Counted from the first letter of the stretch, positions 27,819 to 38,138 are shown. The stretch is DNA of 64,000 nt from Bacillota bacterium (GCA_023444055.1 JAEZRV010000080.1:1-64000), one strand, 5' to 3'. Notes: generated by a model from the letters alone, not told the origin. A program made the numbers and translations.

Positions 27819-28170
27819 AGAAATCACACACACATTGGAGCGATACGGCGATTACCGGCTTCTGAACTTTTACGATGAGCCTGAGCGACGAGGCAACGTA
27901 AAGTTAGCCTATTCCATGCTTTACGGTATACCTGTAGCACTTGCCGTCGTGGGCTATTCCGGAGCAGAAGGACTCGCCGCCTGCGATTACCTGCGAGCGC
28001 AGAATCACGCATTGCCAATCCTTTGGCTATGTGACCGAAGAGAATTTGAGTCTGAAGCAATGCGCCTTGGTGTAAACTTTTACAGCACTGGATCGCCCGT
28101 AGTAGAACCAGCAATAGCGGTTATTTTAAAAACAATACATACGAAAGTTTCTGAAGGAGGAACAACATGA
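27784..28170 (+). CDS. Stand-alone degenerate receiver-like protein 2
   Basis: A 128-residue sister of the preceding protein. The core PVALAVVGYSGAEGLAACDYLR aligns with receiver strand 3 and helix 3; the Asp position is Val, the Thr position Cys (LWLCD), and the Lys position falls in FYSTGSPV, so the catalytic set is lost. The ATG at 27784 has GGAGAGGAG upstream. An earlier in-frame ATG at 27763 overlaps that site and is less likely. The stop overlaps the SLH gene start by 4 nt (ATGA), tying its translation to that of the giant surface protein. One hand-counted 60-base row (27961-28020) has 36 G+C, far above the cluster average. Confidence 0.7.
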   Translation: MAKTIALCGVNEEITHTLERYGDYRLLNFYDEPERRGNVKLAYSMLYGIPVALAVVGYSGAEGLAACDYLRAQNHALPILWLCDRREFESEAMRLGVNFYSTGSPVVEPAIAVILKTIHTKVSEGGTT

Positions 28171-31100
28171 AAAAACGAATTTTAAGCATTCTGCTGTGCT
28201 TATGCATAGTAATGAGCCTGATACCCACAACTGTGTGGGCAGCGGATGACCCTTCAATATCCATTGGGGGAGTGGTAGTTGACAACAATGATTGGTATGC
28301 AACAACTGACACAAACGGTACAGTGACTACACAAGGTGCAATTTCAATTAACAGTAACATACATGTTGTATTAGGCGACGTTAACGGTACGCCTACCGCT
28401 ACAGTTACACTTAAAAACGCCACTATCGAAAATTCTGAAAATAGGCATGCTATCAACGTGGAAGGTTATGACCTGAATATCGTTTTAGAGGGCACATCAA
28501 ATCAGATTGGTGTAAATGCAACAAATGAATATGGTAATGCAATTTACAGCTCGACTGGTAACAAGGTGACAATCACAGGTGAGGGAGATCTTACACTAAA
28601 GGGATATTACAGCATTAGTGTCAACGGTCTAGGAGATGTGAACATTAATACCACAGGCAATTTGAATATAGCTTCTGTCTGGCAGATGGTTCAGACCTCT
28701 GGGAGCGTTACAGTAGCTGCAAAAAGCATTGAAGCGACAGGGTATTATTTTTACGGATATGCCGTATCACTTACTGCTACAGACGGCGATATTCACGCAA
28801 CTGGCAGTGGTCAATATGGAATTCAAGCAAGCGGCGATGTCACAGTTTCTGCTCCAAATGGTGCGATTTCTATTTCAGGAGTTGAATATGCAATTAAAGC
28901 CACAGATTATTCCGCCAACGTTGCTGCAAAGAATGATGTAACACTGACTGGAACAGTGCAGGGTAAGGAGATATCCATCACCTCAGAGACAGGCAACTTA
29001 ACCATCAACGGTTATTTTGGAGCTATTGAAAGCGCTCAAACCTCAGTTACGCTGTCTGCACCGTCAGGAGATGTGTTTCTGAATGCCAAAAATAATTCCA
29101 ACATCATCTCAGGAAGCAATAATTTCACCCTTGCCATTACAGCAGCTGGAAAGCTGGAGGCAAAGGGTCCATATGGAATAGATATCTATGGAACTGCAAC
29201 CATCAAGGCGGATAAAGTGTCTGTAGAAAACACCTCCGATGGTTATGGCTTCAATGGCGGAGCATTGACTATCACAAGCCCTAGCGGAGGTAACTGCTCA
29301 GAGGTGTATATCTCAGGTGGAAAAGGCAACAGGGACGCTATTAATGCATTTAGAGATGTGAGCATTAAGGCAGATAAAGTTACGATTAAGGCAGGTTCCA
29401 ATGCCGAACATGCTATCAACGCCTCCAGCATTATCGGAGATGTCACGGTCACTATTGGAGACACGGGATTAATTGTAGGTGCAATTTATATCAAAGGTAC
29501 CAATGCTATTTCTGCAGGTATGCTACAAGCAGAAAAGAACGGTAATAACGCATCTTACGGACTGAACCTGAATAAGAACACCCCGTCACAAAGTACCTAC
29601 TACAAGGCTGGGGATGGCTATGTGATTTTTGTGCCTGCAGCGGGAGATGTTCCGGCCACCTTGCTTCTAAATAATGCAACAATCCAAAATCAGACTACAC
29701 GTACCGATAACGCAATAGGAATGGAAAACGAAGGTATTGCACTGCCCACAGGCAACATTATCATAAAGGTAGAGGGAACAAATAGTATTAAGTCTTACTA
29801 TGGAGACGGCATAGGTTATTTGGGGAGTCACGTTACTTTGGCTGGTAGCGGTGTCCTGAACGTAGACGGTACAGCAGGCGACATCATGTTAGATGACGGC
29901 TCTTTTTCCTTTGCAGATGGTGCTGACGTGACCCTTAACGCTGTAGTATCGGTAATAAATGATAATATACCTCAAAATACTGATACTGTTTACGGCAATA
30001 TGACTGTAAATACATATTTCAGGAGTCTGTACAGCGATGCTATAATTGCCAACGGAGCAACTGTGACCATTCCCGAGGGACAAATGCTTTGGATGGATGA
30101 AACCAATTCCATAACCATTAACGGGCAACTTATAAATAATGGTACAATAGTTCTGCCATACAATTATACTATGGAGCAAATACAGGCTTTAAATCTTACA
30201 GGAAACATATTGATGCGTAATGGAGAGGAAAACAAATATAGAATTTATGTAGATGGCAATATTTATGCCTATGGCGGCAAGGTGGACTATAATTTTTCTT
30301 TTAACAGTGCACCCACTGAGGTTACTTATTATGAAACAGTCAACGGATATTTTATCTTTACGCCTGCGACAGACGATACACAGGCTAAGCTAACTTTACA
30401 CAATGTAGATCTTTTTGGGTATTTTACGCTACCTGACGTTCCGCTAACTTTTGATTTGGAGGGTGTAAATACAATAGAGTCAATAGATGCGTCTGCTTCC
30501 ATAATTATTGAAGGTGACGGCAAGTTGGATGTATATGATTTCAAGAACAGCAAAGCCGAAGCTACACTTACTGTGAACAGTGGTGCAACGCTTAATACAA
30601 AGTATAATACAACTGAAAATAACAAAACAACATATACAATATTCGGTAACTACACGTTGAGTGAAGATTCAAGATTTTATGTAGGACCATCCCAAAAATT
30701 AGTGTTGTTACCTGATGCAGTTTTCACACTTAGATATGATGGAAATATAGAGTTCCATAGTGGTACAACACTTGAAGATATGACAATTGGTGCAGGAGCA
30801 TCCATTGTTAATAATACTCATATAACTCTGCCCCAAGGAACAACACCAGCACAGATTGCGGCACTGCCTCTAAGTGGAAGTGGAGTGGTGAGGGTAACTA
30901 CAGCGTATGATAACCATGGATACCCTGAAACATGGGATACATATACAAATGAAGGCTTACCAATTACGGTAGTAGATGGTGACGATTTAACGCTGACAGA
31001 TACAGAAGTTCTAGAGTCGGATAATAAGGGTTATACTTGGAGTAAAACAGGTGAGGGCAATGATGAGGTTTGGACATTGACACTGAAAAACATTTGCATT

Positions 31101-33344
31101 GACGGTAGCCTGTATCTGCCCAACAAAGCAATTGTACTTAATTCCACTGCCGACAGCATCATCAACGGAAGCATTGGCACGGATAGTGGTTATGCACTTG
31201 ATATTACCTTTACAGGTACTGCACCACTAACCATCGGTGGTTGGATTAACGGAGGAATAGATGGTGATATTATAACTGTTCAGAGCGGTGCAAAGGTAAC
31301 AGTTGACGGAGAAATATTCTTGGGTGCCAGCGGTGGTGCAAACGGCACTCTGAATGTTACTGGAGCTGAAACAACCCTCAATGTAGCTTCTTCAATGGGC
31401 TATGCGGTTATGTGCGACAGAGTGAATGTAGAGAACGGAGCAACAATGAATGTTAAGGCACAGGGCGAAGGTAGCGTTGGCGTAAAAGCCTTGACGGGTG
31501 TTAGTATTACAGGCGGCTCAACGCTTACAGCGGGATGTGATTTCGGTGTTTATATTATTGATGGCAAGCTGACTGTAGACGACAACAGTAAGCTTATTAC
31601 TAATGCCGCAGTTGCTCCCTTCTGCATCGTAGATACAACCTCAGCTAAGTTACAGAGCGATGTTCTTTATCTCTCGGGCAAACCAGACGGAACAGAAATT
31701 GACTATGTAAAAGGAACAACTGATTTCAGCGGCAGCGGTAAATATTCTACCTACTGGAGCCTTGTTAAAACAGTTGGCAGTTTGAAAGTATCGGATGAAA
31801 ACAACGAACCCGTTACCTTGACAGGTGCGGTGCAGGGAGAGAAATTAGAATTTAAAATTCCTACTTACAATGTTATTGTACAAAATGATGGAAATGGTAC
31901 GGCAAGTGCAAATCTTACCACTGCAAGTCAAGGAACAGAAATAACCCTGACGGCTACTCCAAATAGCAACTACAAGTTCAAGGAATGGCAAGTCATCAGC
32001 GGTGGCGTGACTATTATAGGCAACAAATTTACTATGCCCAATGGAGATGTGACGGTAAGAGCAATGTTTGAACCTATTACCAATAATAATGGTGGCGGTT
32101 CAGGCGGAAACCCATCCGGTGGTAACTCTCCAAAGCCTGCTGACAAACCGTTAGATACGTCAAATTTTGTGAAAGATGGAATCCTTACCTATCATATAAC
32201 TGAAATCATGGCGAAGGGTGCAATCAAAGCAGCACAAGACTTTGCAAAGAAGTCCGGCAAATCAGCGAATGGTATTGTTGTAGAGTTTACCGCAGACAAT
32301 GCTACTAACTATCACAGCCTTGTCATCAATATTGATTCCGAAGCAGTTGACCAATTTAAAAAAGACGGTGTTAAGTTTGTAAAAATTGGATCTTCTATCT
32401 TTGCTATTATGCTTGACACACAGACCATTGCTGAGATTGATAAACAGTCAAGCGGCATGGTTATGATTTCAGCAATGAAGCAAAACAAACTATCTGATGA
32501 AGCAAAAAAACTCATCGGCAGCCGCCCAGTGTTCGACATCACTGTGACATACCAGAAAAACAACAAAACTGAGTATATTAACAGCTTCGGCAAGGGTATG
32601 GTTACTCTGGGCATCTGTTATAAAGCAGCAGATAATGAAAAGGCTGATGACCTGTTCGGTTTCTATGTCGATAAAAATGGTAAACCGCATCTGCTTTCAA
32701 ATTCAATTTATGCAAACGGCAAGGTGATTATCGGAATAAACAGCCTTTCAACCTACGGTGTAGGTTATACTACTAGTACTCCAGTGTTCACAGACACTGC
32801 AAAGCATTGGGCAAAGGACAACATTGATTTTATAGCCAGTCGTGACCTGATTAGCGGAACAAGTGCAACAACGTTCACCCCAAATACTGCTATCACCCGT
32901 GCAACATTCCTAATGGCATTGGGTAAGCTCTCCGGCGCAGATGTGAGTAGTTATAAAACATCAAGTTTCACTGATGTTAAAAACACTGACCCTGCAATGC
33001 CTTATATAGAATGGGCAGTTAAAAACAAAATCGTTAATGGTATCGGTAACGGCAAGTTCGGCCCCGATCAGCAAATCAGCCGTCAGGACATGGCTGTAAT
33101 GATGCTGAACTATGCAAAGGCTACAGGCTACGAGCTCCCTGTATCCGTTGCGGCAGTTGAATTTTTGGATAACGCAAAGATTTCCGCTTATGCAAAAAAT
33201 GCAGTAGCTGCTATCCAGCAAGCTGGTATCATGTCAGGCAAGGGCAATAGTTCTTTCGATCCAAAGGGAAAAGCTACTCGTGCGGAGGCGTCAACAATTC
33301 TGCGCCACTTCGTAGAACTTATCATTGATGAAGAAATAGCATGA
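28167..33344 (+). CDS. Giant SLH-anchored beta-rich surface protein
   Basis: A 1725-residue exported protein with a signal peptide of about 25 residues. About 30-1230 is a long run of short beta motifs (repeated ITxxGDV/LTITS and NGATV/NSGATLN patterns) suggesting beta-helix or carbohydrate-binding domains; no catalytic motif was recognised. Residues about 1233-1303 match the bacterial repeat with GTEITLTATPNSNYKFKEW and NGDVTVRAMFEP. A Gly/Asn/Pro linker (about 1304-1330) and a pre-SLH beta domain ending in STYGVGYT follow. Three SLH motifs (about 1540-1720, with ITRATF, ISRQDM and ATRAEA) anchor it to pyruvylated wall polymer. GAAGGAGG precedes the ATG. It is co-translated with two receiver-like proteins and lies opposite a LytTR two-component operon, so it is a likely regulated surface product. 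Confidence 0.88.
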   Translation: MKKRILSILLCLCIVMSLIPTTVWAADDPSISIGGVVVDNNDWYATTDTNGTVTTQGAISINSNIHVVLGDVNGTPTATVTLKNATIENSENRHAINVEGYDLNIVLEGTSNQIGVNATNEYGNAIYSSTGNKVTITGEGDLTLKGYYSISVNGLGDVNINTTGNLNIASVWQMVQTSGSVTVAAKSIEATGYYFYGYAVSLTATDGDIHATGSGQYGIQASGDVTVSAPNGAISISGVEYAIKATDYSANVAAKNDVTLTGTVQGKEISITSETGNLTINGYFGAIESAQTSVTLSAPSGDVFLNAKNNSNIISGSNNFTLAITAAGKLEAKGPYGIDIYGTATIKADKVSVENTSDGYGFNGGALTITSPSGGNCSEVYISGGKGNRDAINAFRDVSIKADKVTIKAGSNAEHAINASSIIGDVTVTIGDTGLIVGAIYIKGTNAISAGMLQAEKNGNNASYGLNLNKNTPSQSTYYKAGDGYVIFVPAAGDVPATLLLNNATIQNQTTRTDNAIGMENEGIALPTGNIIIKVEGTNSIKSYYGDGIGYLGSHVTLAGSGVLNVDGTAGDIMLDDGSFSFADGADVTLNAVVSVINDNIPQNTDTVYGNMTVNTYFRSLYSDAIIANGATVTIPEGQMLWMDETNSITINGQLINNGTIVLPYNYTMEQIQALNLTGNILMRNGEENKYRIYVDGNIYAYGGKVDYNFSFNSAPTEVTYYETVNGYFIFTPATDDTQAKLTLHNVDLFGYFTLPDVPLTFDLEGVNTIESIDASASIIIEGDGKLDVYDFKNSKAEATLTVNSGATLNTKYNTTENNKTTYTIFGNYTLSEDSRFYVGPSQKLVLLPDAVFTLRYDGNIEFHSGTTLEDMTIGAGASIVNNTHITLPQGTTPAQIAALPLSGSGVVRVTTAYDNHGYPETWDTYTNEGLPITVVDGDDLTLTDTEVLESDNKGYTWSKTGEGNDEVWTLTLKNICIDGSLYLPNKAIVLNSTADSIINGSIGTDSGYALDITFTGTAPLTIGGWINGGIDGDIITVQSGAKVTVDGEIFLGASGGANGTLNVTGAETTLNVASSMGYAVMCDRVNVENGATMNVKAQGEGSVGVKALTGVSITGGSTLTAGCDFGVYIIDGKLTVDDNSKLITNAAVAPFCIVDTTSAKLQSDVLYLSGKPDGTEIDYVKGTTDFSGSGKYSTYWSLVKTVGSLKVSDENNEPVTLTGAVQGEKLEFKIPTYNVIVQNDGNGTASANLTTASQGTEITLTATPNSNYKFKEWQVISGGVTIIGNKFTMPNGDVTVRAMFEPITNNNGGGSGGNPSGGNSPKPADKPLDTSNFVKDGILTYHITEIMAKGAIKAAQDFAKKSGKSANGIVVEFTADNATNYHSLVINIDSEAVDQFKKDGVKFVKIGSSIFAIMLDTQTIAEIDKQSSGMVMISAMKQNKLSDEAKKLIGSRPVFDITVTYQKNNKTEYINSFGKGMVTLGICYKAADNEKADDLFGFYVDKNGKPHLLSNSIYANGKVIIGINSLSTYGVGYTTSTPVFTDTAKHWAKDNIDFIASRDLISGTSATTFTPNTAITRATFLMALGKLSGADVSSYKTSSFTDVKNTDPAMPYIEWAVKNKIVNGIGNGKFGPDQQISRQDMAVMMLNYAKATGYELPVSVAAVEFLDNAKISAYAKNAVAAIQQAGIMSGKGNSSFDPKGKATRAEASTILRHFVELIIDEEIA

Positions 33345-33387
33345 GGCTAGAACCAGAAAGATGCCGATAAGCGGCGGATATAACAAC

Positions 33388-33430
33388 AAAAAGCTTAGAA
33401 CCCTTATCCAATAAGGATTCTAAGCTTTTT
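33388..33430. terminator. Bidirectional intrinsic terminator between SLH gene and ATP synthase operon
   Basis: A 20-position stem with one mismatch (arms 33388-33407 and 33411-33430, loop CCA), starting AAAAAGCTTAGAA and closing TTCTAAGCTTTTT. Both strands end in a T-run, so it can stop the plus-strand SLH transcript and the minus-strand atp transcript. Confidence 0.9.
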
Positions 33431-33496
33431 TCTATCAAAATGTAATATATAAGAATACATATTGTACCAAGTCTAATAATGGTTACAATATAAATA

Positions 33497-33898
33497 TCAT
33501 TTTTGATTTGTAATCTTTATACGAGCCATAGCTCTTGCGAGTGCAGCCTTTGATCGTACATACTCTATCTGGCAAAGTTGCTTTTGTAGCCTTTCTTCTG
33601 CACGTTCTTTAGCTGCCTTTGCTCTATTTAAATCTATTTCTTCTGGGTATTCAGCAGTATCAGTTAATAATACAACCCTATCAGGCATAATCTCAGCAAA
33701 GCCCTCTGTAATAAGAGCCTCTATCCATTTACCCTCTGCTTTAATTTTGAGTGCTCCTACATCTACCGCTACAACTGTAGGTGCATGTTGAGCAAGAACT
33801 CCCATTTCTCCGTCAACAGTTCTAAATATAACCTCTTCTGCTTCAGCACAAAAAAACTTTCTTTCCGGTGTTAAAACCTCTAAAAAAAATGTGGGCAT
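33497..33898 (-). CDS. atpC: F1 ATP synthase epsilon subunit
   Basis: A 133-residue central-stalk subunit that links rotor and c ring and can inhibit ATP hydrolysis. The N-terminal beta sandwich (MPTFFLEVLTPERKFF, EMGVLAQHAPTV) and the C-terminal two-helix domain (EIDLNRAKAAKERAEERL) are complete. Last gene of the atp operon, followed by the bidirectional terminator 66 nt downstream. Confidence 0.97.
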   Translation of the reverse strand: MPTFFLEVLTPERKFFCAEAEEVIFRTVDGEMGVLAQHAPTVVAVDVGALKIKAEGKWIEALITEGFAEIMPDRVVLLTDTAEYPEEIDLNRAKAAKERAEERLQKQLCQIEYVRSKAALARAMARIKITNQK

Positions 33899-33982
33899 AT
33901 CTTAATAACCTCCATGAGTTACAAAGTAGCGTTAAAATAAGTCGAATAATGATCAGACAAAAATATTGCCTACGTAAATTAA

Positions 33983-35380
33983 TTATTCGTCTGCTTCTTT
34001 TGCTGCTTCATACACCTCGTCAATAGTACCCTTCATATAGAAGGCTGATTCTGGGATGTCATCCATTTTGCCGTCTAATATTTCTTTAAAACCACGTATA
34101 GTTTCTTTAAGTGGTACATATTTACCTTTATAACCTGTAAATTGTTCTGCAACAAAGAATGGTTGCGATAAATATCTTTGTATTTTTCTAGCTCTAAATA
34201 CAGTTAATTTGTCTTCTTCAGGCAACTCATCCATACCGAGTATCGCTATAATATCTTGAAGTTCTTTGTTTCTCTGTAAAACCTCTTGAACTCTTCTGGC
34301 AACATTATAGTGCTCATCACCAATTACTTTAGGATCAAGTAGTCTTGAAGTAGATTCAAGTGGATCAACAGCTGGATAAATACCCATAGCAACAATATCT
34401 CTGCTTAAAACTGTAGTAGCATCCAAGTGTGCGAAAGTAGTCGCAGGCGCTGGATCTGTCAAGTCATCAGCAGGTACATAAACTGCCTGTACTGACGTAA
34501 TAGAACCTTTTTTTGTAGATGCTATTCTCTCTTGAAGTGCACCAACTTCTGTAGCAAGTGTTGGTTGATAACCAACCGCGGAAGGAATTCTACCTAAAAG
34601 CGCGGAAACCTCTGAACCTGCTTGTATGAATCTGAATATATTATCTATAAACAAAAGAACATCCTGTCCCATTGTATCTCTGAAATATTCCGCCATAGTA
34701 AGTCCTGTAAGACCAACTCTCATTCTAGATCCTGGCGGCTCATTCATCTGTCCGAATACCATAGCAGTCTTTGAGATAACACCTGACTCAGTCATTTCAT
34801 TCCATAAGTCGTTACCTTCTCTTGTTCTTTCACCAACACCTGTAAATACTGAATAACCTCCATGCTCATTAGCAACATTTCTGATTAATTCCATTATCAA
34901 TACAGTCTTACCAACTCCAGCTCCACCAAACAAACCAATTTTTCCACCTTTTGCATATGGTGCAAGCAAATCAACTACTTTTATACCAGTCTCAAGAATT
35001 TCGGTTGAAGGCTTCTGTTCTTCAAATGAAGGCGCAGGCCTATGTATTGGAAGATACTCAGCCGTCTCAACAGGTGCTCCCTTATCAACAGGCTCACCTA
35101 AAACATTAAATACTCTGCCTAAAACTTCTTTTCCAACAGGAACTTTTATTGGATCTCCTGTGTCTAAAGCGTCCATTCCTCTAACTAAACCATCAGTAGA
35201 AGACATAGCAACGCACCTAACAGTATTATTTCCTAGATGCTGTACTACTTCACCAGTTATTGTTTCCGAATCCATTGGTATTTTTATAGCGTTATATATA
35301 TTTGGTAAATTTCCATCTTCAAACCTTATATCTAGTACAGGTCCTATTACTGTTACAATTTTCCCAGTACTTCCAGCCAT
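33983..35380 (-). CDS. atpD: F1 ATP synthase beta subunit
   Basis: A 465-residue catalytic subunit that makes ATP at the F1 interfaces. Complete Walker A GGAGVGKT (152-159), the GERTREGNDLW motif with the catalytic Glu, and the VYVPADDLTDPAP and DELPEEDKLTVFRARK regions are all present. Length is normal. GGAGG lies upstream of the ATG. It is the eighth gene of the atp operon. Confidence 0.98.
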   Translation of the reverse strand: MAGSTGKIVTVIGPVLDIRFEDGNLPNIYNAIKIPMDSETITGEVVQHLGNNTVRCVAMSSTDGLVRGMDALDTGDPIKVPVGKEVLGRVFNVLGEPVDKGAPVETAEYLPIHRPAPSFEEQKPSTEILETGIKVVDLLAPYAKGGKIGLFGGAGVGKTVLIMELIRNVANEHGGYSVFTGVGERTREGNDLWNEMTESGVISKTAMVFGQMNEPPGSRMRVGLTGLTMAEYFRDTMGQDVLLFIDNIFRFIQAGSEVSALLGRIPSAVGYQPTLATEVGALQERIASTKKGSITSVQAVYVPADDLTDPAPATTFAHLDATTVLSRDIVAMGIYPAVDPLESTSRLLDPKVIGDEHYNVARRVQEVLQRNKELQDIIAILGMDELPEEDKLTVFRARKIQRYLSQPFFVAEQFTGYKGKYVPLKETIRGFKEILDGKMDDIPESAFYMKGTIDEVYEAAKEADE

Positions 35381-35477
35381 ATTTACCTCCCATCTACGTG
35401 CTTATACACGAAATTAAAAAAGTAGCGTAAAACAATTGCAGTATCTTTATTTTTTAGCTCACACATTTACACTTTCC

Positions 35478-36362
35478 TTATTTTAAAGCTGAGGCTCCGC
35501 CTACAATCTCTGATATTTCTTGAGTAATAGCAGCCTGTCTTGCTCTATTATAATATAAATTTAATTTCTGCAACATTTCATCCGCATTTTTAGTTGCATT
35601 GTCCATCGCAGTCATACGTGCATTCTGCTCACTTGTAAAAGCTTCAACAAAAGCACCATACATAATTCCCTTTATATATTTGGGAATCAGAACATCTAAA
35701 ACATCAGATGGTGACGGCTCATACTCAACCTTTTCATCAATTTTGATTTCAATGTCTTTAATTTCTTCACGCAAAGCACCTATTTCAATAGGTAATAACT
35801 GTAATGCCTTTGGCTGAAGTGTTATCGCAGACACCATCTCGGTAAATATTATATGAACTTCATCAACTTCCTGCTTGTTGTACATATCAAGTATAATATC
35901 TGCAATTTCTCTCGCCCTATACACTGTAGGATTTTGTACTGCATAATCAAATTGTGTATGGACATTATAGTTTTTTCTAACAAAATAAGCTCTGCCTGAA
36001 ATGCCGGCCACTAGAAGCACTGCATTATCTTTATCCTTGCCTATAGCCTTTTCTGCTAGTTTTATAATATTGCTATTATAACCACCTGCAAGACCTTTAT
36101 CGCCAGATAAGATTATATAGGCTTTCTTTTTCCCTTCTTTTTTATTTCTTAAATCAAAGAATTTACTTTCAACATCTCCACTATGTTCAAGAATGTCTGC
36201 AATAGTTTCTTTAACTTTATTAAAATACGGAAGGGTCTCTTCTAGTTGTACTCTTGCCTTTTTCAGTTTTGACGTTGATATCAGCTTCATGGCTTTTGTA
36301 ATTTGTCGCATCTGGTTTATACTTTTTATATGCGATTTAATCTCACGCATATTGTTTGCCAT
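35478..36362 (-). CDS. atpG: F1 ATP synthase gamma subunit
   Basis: The rotor shaft of F1. The natural start is ATG 36362 (MANNMREIKSHIKSINQMRQITKAMKL), which matches the family's start; the 17-codon upstream extension is not conserved in type. It has 294 residues. The conserved N-terminal helix and the C-terminal helix (NLYYNRARQAAITQEISEIVGGASAL) are complete. A gap of about 270 nt separates it from atpA, larger than the other gaps in the operon; I see no gene or terminator in it. Confidence 0.96.
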   Translation of the reverse strand: MANNMREIKSHIKSINQMRQITKAMKLISTSKLKKARVQLEETLPYFNKVKETIADILEHSGDVESKFFDLRNKKEGKKKAYIILSGDKGLAGGYNSNIIKLAEKAIGKDKDNAVLLVAGISGRAYFVRKNYNVHTQFDYAVQNPTVYRAREIADIILDMYNKQEVDEVHIIFTEMVSAITLQPKALQLLPIEIGALREEIKDIEIKIDEKVEYEPSPSDVLDVLIPKYIKGIMYGAFVEAFTSEQNARMTAMDNATKNADEMLQKLNLYYNRARQAAITQEISEIVGGASALK

Positions 36363-36629
36363 ATGATAACCCGCCTTTTCCGCCGCACAGCCACGACAAT
36401 AATTTGTAATCAAACGCTTAAATGCTGTATAAAAACAATACAGGCTTATAACAAGCCAGCATTGTTTTTTAATAATGATAAGAACTAATACTTCTATATT
36501 ATAGTAAGAGAATACACTCTCAAAAATAGCTTTTACAAAAGTAATTACATTTAATACTCTTCACCTTTTAGGCGTTTTATACTTGAATTATATAAGTTAG
36601 CACACATAGCCAGCCTATATAGTATCTAC

Positions 36630-38138
36630 TTAAACAAATTGAGCCTTAAATTCTTCTACAGCAGTCTTTAATAATTTCATATTTTGGTCATCAATACTTC
36701 CAGTTTGTGCTATGCCTGTTAGTATTTTAGGATACTTATCTTTAACAAATTCTATCAACTCTTTATTAAACTTACTAACCTTATTAACTGGCAAATCCAT
36801 AAGATATTTATTTGTAGCACTGTAGAGAATTATAACCTGTTCCTCTACTGGAAGTGTCATATATTGCGGCTGTTTTAAAGTTTCAAACAATCTTTCACCC
36901 TGGAATAGCTTATCCCTGGTCTGTTTATCCAAGTCTGAACCAAACTGCGCAAATGCTTCTAACTCTCTATATTGTGCCAAATTTATTCTGAGCGGACCTG
37001 CAATCTTCTTCATAGCCTTTATCTGAGCAGCTCCTCCAACCCTTGATACTGATAGTCCAACATTAACAGCAGGTCTTTGTCCTGCATTGAACAACTCTGA
37101 TTCCAAATAAATCTGGCCATCAGTAATCGAAATTACATTTGTAGGAATATAAGCTGAAACGTCTCCGGCCAAGGTTTCAATTATTGGCAGTGCAGTAATT
37201 GATCCTCCACCCATTTCGTCACTAATCTTTGCAGCCCTCTCTAATAGTCTTGAGTGTAAATAGAAAACATCTCCTGGATACGCTTCTCTTCCAGGTGGTC
37301 TCTTAAGCAACAAGGACATTGCTCTGTATGCAACTGCATGCTTAGACAAATCATCATAAATAATTAAAACATCTTTATGGTTTCTATACATGAAATCTTC
37401 AGCAATAGCACAACCTGCATATGGTGCTAGGTATTGTATAGAAGCAGTATCACTTGCAGTTGAAGAAACTACAATTGAGTACTCCATTGCTCCAAATTTT
37501 TGAAGCTTTTCAACAATACCTGTTACAGTAGATGCTTTTTGTCCAATAGCAACATATATACAAATAACATCTTTACCTTTTTGATTAATAATGGTATCTA
37601 TTGCAATTGCAGTCTTACCTGTCTGCCTGTCACCTATTATTAGCTCTCTCTGTCCTCTTCCAATAGGAATTAATGCATCAATTGCCATTATACCTGTCTG
37701 CAATGGCGTATCTACACTTTTCCTATCAACAACACCTGGTGCTAAAAATTCTACTGGACGATAAGTGTCAGTATTAATCTCACCTTTACCGTCTAACGCC
37801 TTGCCTAATGGACTAACAACTCTTCCTATAAGATTATTTCCAACTGGTATTTGAACGGTTTTCCCTGTTCTTTTTACAGTTGTGCCTTCCTTAATCTGTC
37901 TGTCATCTCCTAAAATAACGCATCCAACGCTATCCTCATCAAGATTCTGAGCCATTCCGTATACGTTATTTTCGAACTGTAACAGCTCTCCAGACATACA
38001 TGATTGAAGTCCATAAATGGATGCAATACCATCGCCTGCCTGAAGTACATATCCTACATCATCAGTTTTTACAGCAGCACCGTAGTTTTCTATCTGCTGC
38101 TTAATAATTGCGCTAATTTCATCTGGTCTAAGACTCAT
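36630..38138 (-). CDS. atpA: F1 ATP synthase alpha subunit
   Basis: A 502-residue non-catalytic nucleotide-binding subunit. The start at ATG 38138 (MSLRPDEISAIIKQQI) is supported by GGGGTGAG just upstream; a GTG three codons earlier is also in frame. Walker A is GDRQTGKT (169-176) and the SVSRVGGAAQ signature is present. Family length is normal. Confidence 0.97.
   Translation of the reverse strand: MSLRPDEISAIIKQQIENYGAAVKTDDVGYVLQAGDGIASIYGLQSCMSGELLQFENNVYGMAQNLDEDSVGCVILGDDRQIKEGTTVKRTGKTVQIPVGNNLIGRVVSPLGKALDGKGEINTDTYRPVEFLAPGVVDRKSVDTPLQTGIMAIDALIPIGRGQRELIIGDRQTGKTAIAIDTIINQKGKDVICIYVAIGQKASTVTGIVEKLQKFGAMEYSIVVSSTASDTASIQYLAPYAGCAIAEDFMYRNHKDVLIIYDDLSKHAVAYRAMSLLLKRPPGREAYPGDVFYLHSRLLERAAKISDEMGGGSITALPIIETLAGDVSAYIPTNVISITDGQIYLESELFNAGQRPAVNVGLSVSRVGGAAQIKAMKKIAGPLRINLAQYRELEAFAQFGSDLDKQTRDKLFQGERLFETLKQPQYMTLPVEEQVIILYSATNKYLMDLPVNKVSKFNKELIEFVKDKYPKILTGIAQTGSIDDQNMKLLKTAVEEFKAQFV

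Noticed and set aside
36363..36413. 17-codon N-terminal extension of AtpG
   Set aside because: The conserved gamma-subunit start is MANNMREIK at 36362; the extension has no family counterpart.
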